From positions 1,054,001-1,118,000 of the forward strand of contig BCHS01000002.1 of NCBI GenBank assembly GCA_039545275.1: a stretch of DNA of 64,000 nucleotides. Direction: 5' to 3'. Within the stretch, counting starts at the first letter, position 1. Every line of letters starts with the position of its first letter. Positions 11,561 to 20,113 of this stretch are shown in pieces. This stretch comes from Pseudomicrostroma phylloplanum. Lineage: Eukaryota; Basidiomycota; Exobasidiomycetes; Microstromatales. The notes under the pieces were generated by a model. That model did no database searches. It was given only the letters and a program-made list of their open reading frames with translations, and had not been told where the DNA came from. A program made the translations under genes and the position numbers.

Positions 11561-12703
11561 ATGTTAGTATCATCGTCATAGTTCCGGATCAGAGAGCTGC
11601 ATTATCGTCATCGTCATACGTATTTTGGAGGAGACGAGGACGAGAGGGAGGTTGAATTGGGAGTTGTGGATCTGCTGAGGTGGAAGGAGCAGGGTCGGGG
11701 CGACTGCGAGATCGAGCGGTCTCGAGGCCACCCGTGGATGAGGGCTATCAGCGTCATCTATGCTGGCCAGACGTCAGATGGTCAGAGAAGAGATCAAATG
11801 ACCAAGGCGAGGGAGGGCGAAGCGGCGACAAGTGTTCCTCGAATGTTGCAGGCTGCATCAGTACAGCCCGCAAACACGATGGGACTCGCTGCCCTCCCCC
11901 CGCCTTGTCTCCAGCGGGAGAAATGTCACGAACCATCAGGCCAGTAGATCCAGCAGAGGTACCGATCAGATATGCTGACTCCATGCACTCCAATCCTACT
12001 TTTGATGATTACAGGGTCAACGTTCCCAAGACTCGAAGGACCTACTGCAAGGGCAAGACCTGCAAGAAGCACACGTGGGTATCAATCATGGTGGATGCAA
12101 GAAGTGATTTGGCATTGTCCAACGATGGATGGATTTGCGTTGGCAAGGGACAGGAAGGGAAGAGTGGACATGGACTGGATTGGTCCGGCAGGGAAGGGTA
12201 TGATGAGGAGCAGGCACAGCTGGCCCGTCGAGGCCCCATGTGCTTCACCTAGGCCTCGCAGATCATCTCGCTCCCTGCCGGACGAGCGGGTGATTAGGGC
12301 AAGCAGGTGGTCATTATGCTTGGAGATGGCAACGGCGGTCAGATTGAGGGGGATGGTAGCTCGCAGATACGTGCACAGCGTAGAGGTGACCCCCATTGAT
12401 CTCTAAGCATTCGAGCTGACCTGATCACCCGTTCTTTCCCACAGCCCACACAAGGTCACCCAGTACAAGACTGGTAAGGCTTCCCTCTTTGCCCAGGGTA
12501 AGCGTCGTTACGACCGAAAGCAGAAGGGTTACGGTGGACAGACTAAGCCCGTCTTCCACAAGAAGGCCAAGACCACCAAGAAGGTTGTGCTGCGTCTGGA
12601 GTGCACCTCGTGCAAGTACCGTTCGCACATGGCCCTGAAGCGATGCAAGCACTTTGAGCTGGGTGGTGACAAGAAGCAGAAGGGTGCCGCTCTGCAGTTC
12701 TAA
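11561..12703 (+). CDS. RPL42: 60S ribosomal protein eL42 (RPL42/RPL44)
   Basis: Exon 1 contributes only the AT of the start codon (11561-11562). Exon 2 is 12015-12074 and exon 3 is 12445-12703. The product is 106 aa, the standard eL42 length. It contains the [19 protein letters not shown] and [20 protein letters not shown] blocks, whose cysteines form the zinc site. The protein sits at the ribosomal E site. Residue 56 is Pro ([10 protein letters not shown]), the residue whose change to Gln gives cycloheximide resistance in several yeasts, so sensitivity is predicted at this locus. Introns of 452 nt (GTTAGT..CAG) and 370 nt (GTGGGT..CAG) are by far the longest found here and have non-GTGAGT donors. 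I found no convincing C/D snoRNA in them. Confidence 0.97.
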
Positions 12704-13905
12704 AGGTCGCAACACGCGGTCCTTTGAGCTCCTACGCCCCCACTTTCTTCCCAGCATTCTTCTGCGCCTGTGTACTTTTTTAGCCACGCCTCTTCGATCT
12801 CTCCTCGAGCTACACCTGCTTTGAGAAATCGACAGCTTCCACCATCACATTGCATGTGTGTGACCCGCCGTGTGGCCCGAGGTGGGTGTTCAGCAGGCGC
12901 TGCTCATCCGTTCCGTTTGAACGCCTAACCCTTGTCCGGCCCCGAATTGCTTCGGAGTCTCTTCTGCTCTTTGCCTGTCTACTTAGCAGTGGCTTACCTT
13001 GGTCTTGGCATTGACTGTTGTGTGCGCTTCTCTCTGTCTCTCCGGCGATCTACCCATCCCGAGGGTCACGCACGCACGCCCGCTCGCCCGCCTGTGCCCT
13101 TTGGAAGGGAAATTGCCGATGGGCCCACTTGGCCAGCCCCTTCGTCTCCTTCCCTGGGAAGCCGCCGCCCCCCATGGCCCATCCCGCTTGTTGGTCACTC
13201 CGCCCATCTGGCTGCCTCTTGTGGGGGACTCTTCTTCCATCTTGGGAGTGTGTGCTGGTGCTGCTGCTATTCCTGCTGCTGCTGCTGCCTTTTTCTTTGG
13301 CGTTGCCAAGGCCGGGCTGGTGGTCAATATCTTCAGGGGCGGGGCAGAGGCGTGCGTGCGTGCGGCTGGGTGCGTGGGCCCAGGGCGCCTGTGTCTGTGT
13401 GCCTTGGCTTCCTTCGCCTTGCCTCACCCTCGGCATGGCACGGCCCCGCCCCCGCTCAACTCGCTCACGCCTCACCGCCTTGGCCTGGCTCCTAGGGTTT
13501 CCCCACTTATCTCCCTTCCCTGTTTCGGTCCCTCTTGGCCCCCACTACTGCTTCCATCGAGGCCAGACGCCCTACTTGACCTCCGTACCATCATTGACAT
13601 CTTCACCATCGTTCTCTGCGTCGCTCATAACCGTCCCATCTCGAGGCTCTTGATCCTCCCCTGTCCCCCCTCCACCACTGCTACCGCCCTGCATCCGCCC
13701 TGGCTTTTCCACCGCTTCCAACCCCGACCCTCCCTCGGCAATCACCCTCGTAGCCCGCCCCAACTCCTCGTGAACACCACTCGCTGTCCTGGTTCGTCCT
13801 CATCCCCCATACTGGCTCCTTCTCTAGGCAAATAGGCGCAGCGCACGCTCAGCAAGTAGCCTTGTGCTACCGAGAGTACTCCGAGGCCACGCTCGCTCTC
13901 CAGCC
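12704..13905. promoter_or_regulatory. Intergenic: eL42 3' flank and long C-rich leader of the GNAT-Mss4 gene
   Basis: 1.2 kb. From about 13000 to 13860 the plus strand is strongly pyrimidine-rich (CCT/CTT runs). This opens long non-ATG frames whose translations are Pro/Leu/Ser low-complexity, as expected of promoter or leader. No conserved protein or RNA gene is seen. Confidence 0.5.
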
Positions 13906-16725
13906 ATGAACCCGCTACCCTTCTTCCCTCCTCCCACCAGGGCCTTCTCTCAGCAGGGTCGGAATCCCCACACCAACTCTGCAGAGTCCAGGAATCTGCC
14001 CTCGTCTTCCTCTACAAGTCGTCGTACAGGCAGCGGTGGGCCACCCTCTTCCGGAGGCCACTTTAGCAATCTCAGGGCGACCCTCTCGCAACACGGACTG
14101 CGCGACTCTTCCAACTCACCTGCACCAAACTCCAGAGCCTCGCGACCTGGCAGTGGAGGAGTGAGGACACCTAGCTACTCTGTCGCAGGGAGCGTTCAAG
14201 GCTCTCCTTATGCTTCGACGTTGCATGTGAACACCGCCGGCGGCACTGGACAGCTCGGTGATACGATTTCCGAGACCAGCTCGAATAGTAGCGGCGGTGA
14301 AAAGGCAGGAGACGCCTCGCCCGCCTCTGCGCAGCCGACGACACCTGGAGCAGAACGGTACGACACACAGTCGGGTAGCGCCCCTTCGATGTTCCGCAGG
14401 CCCTCTCGCACCACCACCAGCAACCTCTCGGTACCCTCTGGTCGTACAGGCATGAACCTGCCCAAGGGCCTCTTCTTTGACTGGATCAGGGGCGATGAAG
14501 TCGCACAGTGCCATGCCTTGGAAACACAAGCCTACGATCCAGAGGACCAGGCTAGCAAAGAGCGAATGAAGTATCGACAGACAAATGCTCCCCACCTCTT
14601 CCTCGGCGCCTACATCCCCAGCCCACCTCCCAAAGTGGCAGGACCATTGAGCGTGGGTCACTACTCGACCCCACGCAGGATCATTGGGTTCATCAACGGC
14701 ACTGCTAGCTCGAGTCTGTCGGCAAGGGCACTGTCTGTGCACACGGTCTCGAACGAAGAAGATGGAGAAGAGGCCTGGATGGTCTGCCTAGCGTCCATTG
14801 TGGTGGATGAACAATATCGCCGCAAGGGCGTAGGACTGCGCATGCTGGAAGAGTATCACATGCGTCTGCGGAGAGCAGAAGAAGGACGAGGAGACCAGAA
14901 GCGAGGTCAATTGGAGCAGCCAAAGGGGTATGAGTGCGTGGGAGTCCTCACGCACGAAGAGACGATCAAGTTCTTCCTCAAGGCCGGCTTCAAGGTACAG
15001 GGTGTTAGTCACGTCAGAGTTGGCAGTGGAGGCTGGGTAGAGATGAGGAGATATCTCAAGGGCAAGCCACCCCAGCAAGATAAGCAGCAGGAGGGTCTCC
15101 AGACTGACAAAGCGCAGATGATGGAAGCGACGTCATCGGCAGACGGTGATGTCAAGAAGGTGGAAAGCGATCCCACTGTCGCCAAACAGTCAGAAGAGAA
15201 GACGATTACAAGCAACGAGGTGGAGCGGAATGCAGTCGAGGAATCCTCTTCGGCGCCGGCTACTCCTCGCAAGGGCGGCCCTGCCAATCTTAAGGATCTT
15301 CTCTTTGATTCGCCCAGTGCCGCATCGCCTCCCGAAAAGCCTGCCCCGGCGGCCAGGTCCGCGCCAGCGTCTCGTAAACCATCCGGCCCCAGTCTTGGTG
15401 GCTTTTCGCAGTCGGATCTGCTCGCGGCACTGACTGCTTCTTCTGCAGGCTACGCACCGGGCACAAATCCCTCGCAACCCTTCTCCTCCATCCTGGGACA
15501 GACGCTCGCAGGCAAAACCTTTGTCGAGGATGCCTATGTGGCTCTGGAAGCTCGACTCGTGGACAAGAGAAAGGGGAAAGAAGACGACGACAAGGGCAGT
15601 GGTGGGAACCTGGCTGAGATCTGGTGTCCGCAAGAGAAGTGTGGATGCAAGCTCATCCGAAAGGGAGTGGCAATGTGGGAGCTGGCAGAGTCGGGTCCCC
15701 TCACGGACTCGCGTCTGTGCAACGACTCGCTGCCCTCAGGAGCCGCAGCGCTACCTCCCACTCCGCAACCTCCCCCCGCTCCCGCGAGCCACATCCGAGC
15801 ACTGCAGGAGCGCGAGCGCCAGCGGGCCAAGAGGTCCACTAAAGGCGGCTCGGACGAAGAGGACAACACGCGCAGCACCCTCCCTGGCGCTCCCCCCAGC
15901 GGGGAAGTCACCACGCCCATCAGGCCCTTCTGGTCCCTGCTCAGTCCGATGAGCTTCGAGAACATTGGCTTCTCAAAGGACGTGCAGTGGAAAGTGCCGC
16001 TGCCGCCTATGGCCGGGGGAGGGATGACGCGCTCTGCTTCGGGGGACGATGATATGGTGGCTTCGCCTACTTCGATGGGTCATAGCGCCTCTTCGCACGG
16101 AAACAATGTCGGCGGGGCCAATGGCTTCTTCGGCGGCGGCGGCGATCACAGCAACACCAAGGGCGGTAACAGCGGCAGCACAGCCGGAGGAGACCCAACA
16201 GCCGGAGCCGGAGCAGGAGCAGGAGCAGCAGGCAGCAGCACCTCTGAGCGCGACGCACCCCGCAAAAAGCCTTCACGTCGCCCGACGCTCTTCGGCCGCA
16301 AGAATACCGAAAAGGAAAAGGAGAAGAGCTCCTCGGCGCTCGCGGGACTCAAGATCCAGCACCCAGCAGACCTGATGGCCGCTCAGGCCGCAGCCGATGC
16401 GGCGTACTTTGGTGGCGCAAGTGTCAGTACGACTGCGAGTGCGAGCAGGGCGCGTACACCCTCTGGTAGCGATCCCTCCTCTCAATCGCATCCGCAGCAG
16501 CAGCAGCAAACACTCACAGTCAAGTACCTCCTGTGTCCGAATTGCGATACGGGACCACTCGGGTACACGATTGTCCCTGCGTCGATGCAAGGAGGGAAGA
16601 TGGGTTTGGCCGTGGGCGAGGAGATGAATGCCGGCAGCGGAGCTGGTGCTGGTGCTGGGGGAATGCAGGAGTTGCAGATTTTCCTCCTGGCGGCGGAGAG
16701 GGTTAGGTATCGCTTTGTCAAGTAA
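13906..16725 (+). CDS. GNAT acetyltransferase (AANAT-like) fused to an Mss4-like zinc domain
   Basis: A single-exon frame of 939 aa from ATG 13906 (context CAGCCATGA). Residues ~1-180 are Ser/Pro/Gly-rich and disordered. Residues ~185-385 look like a GNAT fold of the arylalkylamine N-acetyltransferase type. These include ETQAYDPEDQASKERM, then APHLFLGAY, a beta-4 strand MVCLASIVVDE, and the acetyl-CoA loop YRRKGVGLRML near residue 305. Residues ~570-585 hold CPQEKCGCKL, and residues ~876-890 hold LLCPNCDTGPLGY, matching the two zinc half-sites and GPxGY motif of Mss4/Dss4-type Rab chaperones, separated by a long low-complexity insert. Enzyme substrate and Rab partner are unknown. The domain calls are motif-level and joining them in one chain is unusual. 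Confidence 0.75.
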   Translation: MNPLPFFPPPTRAFSQQGRNPHTNSAESRNLPSSSSTSRRTGSGGPPSSGGHFSNLRATLSQHGLRDSSNSPAPNSRASRPGSGGVRTPSYSVAGSVQGSPYASTLHVNTAGGTGQLGDTISETSSNSSGGEKAGDASPASAQPTTPGAERYDTQSGSAPSMFRRPSRTTTSNLSVPSGRTGMNLPKGLFFDWIRGDEVAQCHALETQAYDPEDQASKERMKYRQTNAPHLFLGAYIPSPPPKVAGPLSVGHYSTPRRIIGFINGTASSSLSARALSVHTVSNEEDGEEAWMVCLASIVVDEQYRRKGVGLRMLEEYHMRLRRAEEGRGDQKRGQLEQPKGYECVGVLTHEETIKFFLKAGFKVQGVSHVRVGSGGWVEMRRYLKGKPPQQDKQQEGLQTDKAQMMEATSSADGDVKKVESDPTVAKQSEEKTITSNEVERNAVEESSSAPATPRKGGPANLKDLLFDSPSAASPPEKPAPAARSAPASRKPSGPSLGGFSQSDLLAALTASSAGYAPGTNPSQPFSSILGQTLAGKTFVEDAYVALEARLVDKRKGKEDDDKGSGGNLAEIWCPQEKCGCKLIRKGVAMWELAESGPLTDSRLCNDSLPSGAAALPPTPQPPPAPASHIRALQERERQRAKRSTKGGSDEEDNTRSTLPGAPPSGEVTTPIRPFWSLLSPMSFENIGFSKDVQWKVPLPPMAGGGMTRSASGDDDMVASPTSMGHSASSHGNNVGGANGFFGGGGDHSNTKGGNSGSTAGGDPTAGAGAGAGAAGSSTSERDAPRKKPSRRPTLFGRKNTEKEKEKSSSALAGLKIQHPADLMAAQAAADAAYFGGASVSTTASASRARTPSGSDPSSQSHPQQQQQTLTVKYLLCPNCDTGPLGYTIVPASMQGGKMGLAVGEEMNAGSGAGAGAGGMQELQIFLLAAERVRYRFVK

Positions 16726-17075
16726 ACGGGGCACGAGGAGCGGGGAGAGGTAGCGCTCCTTTACGAGCGGGGAGAAAGAGGGGAGCGTCGGGTCCCGGGG
16801 CGAGAGGAAGAGGGAGAGGGAGGTCACGATGAAAAGGCAGGCTCACAAGGCCGCCGCACTCCGCACGAGGCTCCCGCACGATGTACCACAAGTGACGAGT
16901 GACGAGCTACGAGATATGATGACATTTGTTCTTCCTGTTTCACTTGATTGAGCTTGAGATTTCAAAGTATGCCTATGTGTATGTACACTACACTGCAAGC
17001 CCGTCCCCCGTCGTGAGATTTGAATTGAATTGAATCGGTCTTGTCTCAGCGCAGCGCTATTGAAACTGGTCTAGA
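16726..17075. other. Convergent intergenic region
   Basis: 350 bp between the stops of two convergent genes, expected to hold both 3' UTRs. An AT-richer patch near 16915-17040 includes a tandem GAATT repeat. No gene is seen. Confidence 0.45.
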
Positions 17076-19397
17076 CTACTCTCTCATACTGGTGCTGGCT
17101 CCGCTCCTCCTCTTCACCTTAGTCGTCCTGCCTGACCCTGTCCCTGACCGCTTAGCAGCCCCCTGCTTCCCCCGCCCCTGCCCCTGCCCGGCCTGTCCCA
17201 CCTCATCAGCCCACATCTCCCTCTCCTTCCTCGGATCAACAGCCCCTAAGACGGCCGGCCCGGGAGGAGGGGAAGCCCGCCGCACAACGCGACCTCGCAC
17301 GAGACGGGTGCCGTCCTCGCGCCAGGTGGTCCCCCACGTCTTGCGCACGAGGCCCATACCTGCCGCATTGCGGGAGCGGGCGATGAGGTGGGCGCGATCC
17401 CCGGTTCCGGTGATGGTGATGGATGCGCTGTTCCTGCTGTCGTTATTGCCTGCTGGTCGGTCTCGACGTGTAGAAGGCGAGTCCATGGCAGTCTCGTCGC
17501 CATCGGCATCGGCGGCTAGTAGCTGACTGCAAGAGACGATCGGTCTGCTGAACCCAGTGAAGCGATTCGGCAGGAGCCTACTGTCCGATTCTGCTCGACC
17601 TAGCGCCCTTGCCGCCGCGGCGGCACTGCCGAAGCGAGCAGAGGGAGTTGTGGGCCACTCGATGCCGACGCCTTCGTCCTCCTCTCTAGCCCTCTCATCA
17701 GCCCAGGCGGTAGCGCTAGTGCCTCCTCGAGGGACAGAGCGTGAGCCTTCGACGCTACGACCCAGGAGGGAGTCGAATTGGGCAAAGTAGCCTCGACGCT
17801 TCTCTTCGTCTAGATCTGGCAGGAGGGGGGCGAGACCAGAGGGCATGGAAGGGTCGTCATCGTCGTCGTAGTCTTCGATGAGGGGAGGTGGGGAGGGTGA
17901 GGCAGAAAGCCATGCCGCGGTTGCTACGAGACTGAAGGGAGTTCGACTCCTTCTGGGCAATGGTGGACGCAGACCACCTGCAGACGCCTCCCCACTGGCG
18001 ACAGGAACGGCGAGAGCTCCTCGAATTTCTATCGCTTGCCCGCCAGACATTACTTCTGCGTCGTCATCGTCTTCGGAATCCATTCCCTCCACGAAGCCTT
18101 CCAGAGCATCCTCGTCGTCCTTGCTCAGCTGTCCGAAGCTCACGGTACGATCATTGAGAGCGCGCGTTGGAAAGCCGTCGGTAACCCGGGCGTCTGGGCT
18201 CAGCGCAGGGGACACAGACGCTCGAGGTTCTGCTTGAGCTGCCGGCGGTCGAGCTGCGACAATCGTAGCGATGACAGCTTGCCCATCAGGAGTTGTAGAG
18301 CCGCCTCCGTGTTTTTCGTCTGCCAGTCCTGGCGTCTCTGTGGCCGGCGAGGCGTCCTTTGGCATCGGTGTTCGAGCCCGTTGTTGCGCTTCCCGTCCTT
18401 CCACTTGATCTACCTCGTATTCATCGCTAGTTCGCCGTCTCTTCTTCCGGGTGAAGAATTGTGTAGCGCTGGGAGCATCATCTTCCGAGTCTGCTGTCCC
18501 GGGCGGTAGGGCGTGAGGCGTCTGAGCAGCTGATGCAGGAGCTCGCACTGAGGACACCCTGGGCTTGGGTCTTGGTCGGGGAGTCTGAGCAGCAGCAGCA
18601 CGCGGGGGGCTGATGGCTTGATGGACCGGCGCGGACTTTCGCTGCGGAGGAGAGACCTTTGCTTGAGGCAATAAATCAGGACGCGACGGCGAAGTAGGGC
18701 GGCGTGGGACCGATGGGCCCGCCTGGTTGCTCTGCTCTTCATCCGAATCCTCATCTGAGAGCTCTACGGCCAACCTTGTCTTCTTTCTTCTCGTTGATAC
18801 CGCACGTACAACGTCTTGCTCTGCATTTGCGTTCACGGTTTCCGAGGGTCTGCTCAGTTTCCTCTCCTTGGCTTGCCGAGGCCTGTGTATAAGCTCATCG
18901 CGCTGCTTGTGTCGCCGCTCTCGATGCTGTCTGGGCTCATCATTGGCGGTATCAATGGCATCATCACTGCTAAGGTCGCCTCCAACAGCTTTGCCAAGCC
19001 AAAGTCGCCTCTGCCACTGCGTGGAAATGTTGACCTGAGTCCAGGGAGAACCGACATCGAAGAGCTCGAAGGGGTCTCTGATTGGTGCTGGCCCTCTGAC
19101 CTCTGAGTCTACCGAAGTCGTCGCGCTCTGTTCTCCGGCACGCGAGGAAGGGCTCAGGGTGGGTTCATCCGGGCCATAGCCGACCTTATCTTGACCGTCG
19201 ACATCTTCGTCGTCATCGAAAAGCCTTGCCAGATCGATCTGATGCTGTTGGGTCTGCTTGTGCTTTTGCGACAATGCCTCTACACTGCACGGCAAGGAAG
19301 GGAGCTCTGCCCATAGCGAAGGGCTTGAGGCGGGCATGTAAGGGAGCGGCTGTGCGCTGGTCGATGCATGCGGAGTCGCTGCTACGACCTGAGTCAT
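17076..19397 (-). CDS. Large disordered, probably nuclear protein of unknown function
   Basis: A single open frame. I start it at ATG 19397, giving 773 aa. The frame stays open upstream, including an ATG at 19634, but that extra part translates to a Thr/His repeat (GTGGTG-type DNA on the plus strand) and reads like leader. I recognise no domain. The protein has acidic runs (EDSDEEQ, YDDDDDPS, GMDSEDDDD), basic NLS-like patches (TRKKRRRTSDE and a Lys/Arg-rich C-terminus) and many SP/TP sites. A moderately ordered C-terminal stretch contains RNAAGMGLVRKTWGTTW, the best probe for homologues. A chromatin or DNA-repair scaffold is conceivable, but no sequence feature proves it. Confidence 0.65.
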   Translation of the reverse strand: MTQVVAATPHASTSAQPLPYMPASSPSLWAELPSLPCSVEALSQKHKQTQQHQIDLARLFDDDEDVDGQDKVGYGPDEPTLSPSSRAGEQSATTSVDSEVRGPAPIRDPFELFDVGSPWTQVNISTQWQRRLWLGKAVGGDLSSDDAIDTANDEPRQHRERRHKQRDELIHRPRQAKERKLSRPSETVNANAEQDVVRAVSTRRKKTRLAVELSDEDSDEEQSNQAGPSVPRRPTSPSRPDLLPQAKVSPPQRKSAPVHQAISPPRAAAAQTPRPRPKPRVSSVRAPASAAQTPHALPPGTADSEDDAPSATQFFTRKKRRRTSDEYEVDQVEGREAQQRARTPMPKDASPATETPGLADEKHGGGSTTPDGQAVIATIVAARPPAAQAEPRASVSPALSPDARVTDGFPTRALNDRTVSFGQLSKDDEDALEGFVEGMDSEDDDDAEVMSGGQAIEIRGALAVPVASGEASAGGLRPPLPRRSRTPFSLVATAAWLSASPSPPPLIEDYDDDDDPSMPSGLAPLLPDLDEEKRRGYFAQFDSLLGRSVEGSRSVPRGGTSATAWADERAREEDEGVGIEWPTTPSARFGSAAAAARALGRAESDSRLLPNRFTGFSRPIVSCSQLLAADADGDETAMDSPSTRRDRPAGNNDSRNSASITITGTGDRAHLIARSRNAAGMGLVRKTWGTTWREDGTRLVRGRVVRRASPPPGPAVLGAVDPRKEREMWADEVGQAGQGQGRGKQGAAKRSGTGSGRTTKVKRRSGASTSMRE

Positions 19398-20113
19398 GTT
19401 GTCGCTTTTGTCATCTGTGCAGGAAGCTGTCGTAAGACACTTCCTTGTAGTCTCGACGAGGCGCGTGGTTGTGGTTGTGGTGGTGGTGATATTGGTGTGT
19501 GTGTGCTTCTGGCGTTGCTGCTTCCGTGTGGACTGATGAAGTTGAGACTCCGCTCCCTTTCCGCCTTTGCCTCGTGGCTTTGACCTCTTCGCCTGCCACC
19601 CCCGCCTCGCCCGGGCCGGCCAGGGCCCAAACATACCACACTGGACAGCGAGAGTCACAGCCAGTGTCCACAGCCATCGAGAGGGGTGAAGGACTGTCCA
19701 TGAATTGCGTCGATGCGATGGATACCGATAAGCTTACATCCAGCCTCTGATATGAACAAGTGACGGACGAATGTACGAATGCCGGCGCCGTAGGACGTAG
19801 GAGTCATGAGAACAAGAGGTAACGCATTTGGGATGAGAGACAGCTAACGAGAGACAACAAGGTGGTATAGATGGACAAGAGACGAAGAGGCTGGAGTGGA
19901 GTGGGAGCACCCCGTATGAGAAGGAAAGAGAAGGAAAGGGAAGAGAATGTGTGCTGAAGAGAAAAGGTATCGATGATGGGGTTGGGAGAAAGACGAAGAC
20001 GAAAAGGAATGTGGTAGGGCTGTCGACTAGCGAACAGCTACGGGTCTGGGAGTTCATCCACTGGGGCGATTGGACGCCCACGCTGGCCTGCCACTGGTAT
20101 CAAGGGTGGTACT
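19398..20113. promoter_or_regulatory. Promoter of the disordered nuclear protein, with GTG/GT repeats
   Basis: 716 bp between tandem minus-strand genes. A GTG/GTT repeat with a GT tail occupies about 19464-19506 (Thr/His codons when read on the minus strand). The remainder shows purine-rich stretches on the plus strand around 19850-20000 and nothing gene-like. Confidence 0.45.

Noticed and set aside
12180..12420. C-box-like ATGATGA in eL42 intron 2 as a possible C/D snoRNA
   Set aside because: No properly spaced D box or terminal stem. The nearest CTGA is over 200 nt away and coincides with the branch point.
12999..13835. Long plus-strand frame before the GNAT-Mss4 gene
   Set aside because: It begins with TTG, not ATG. 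The translation is Pro/Leu/Ser low-complexity from pyrimidine-rich DNA, and it sits where a leader is expected.
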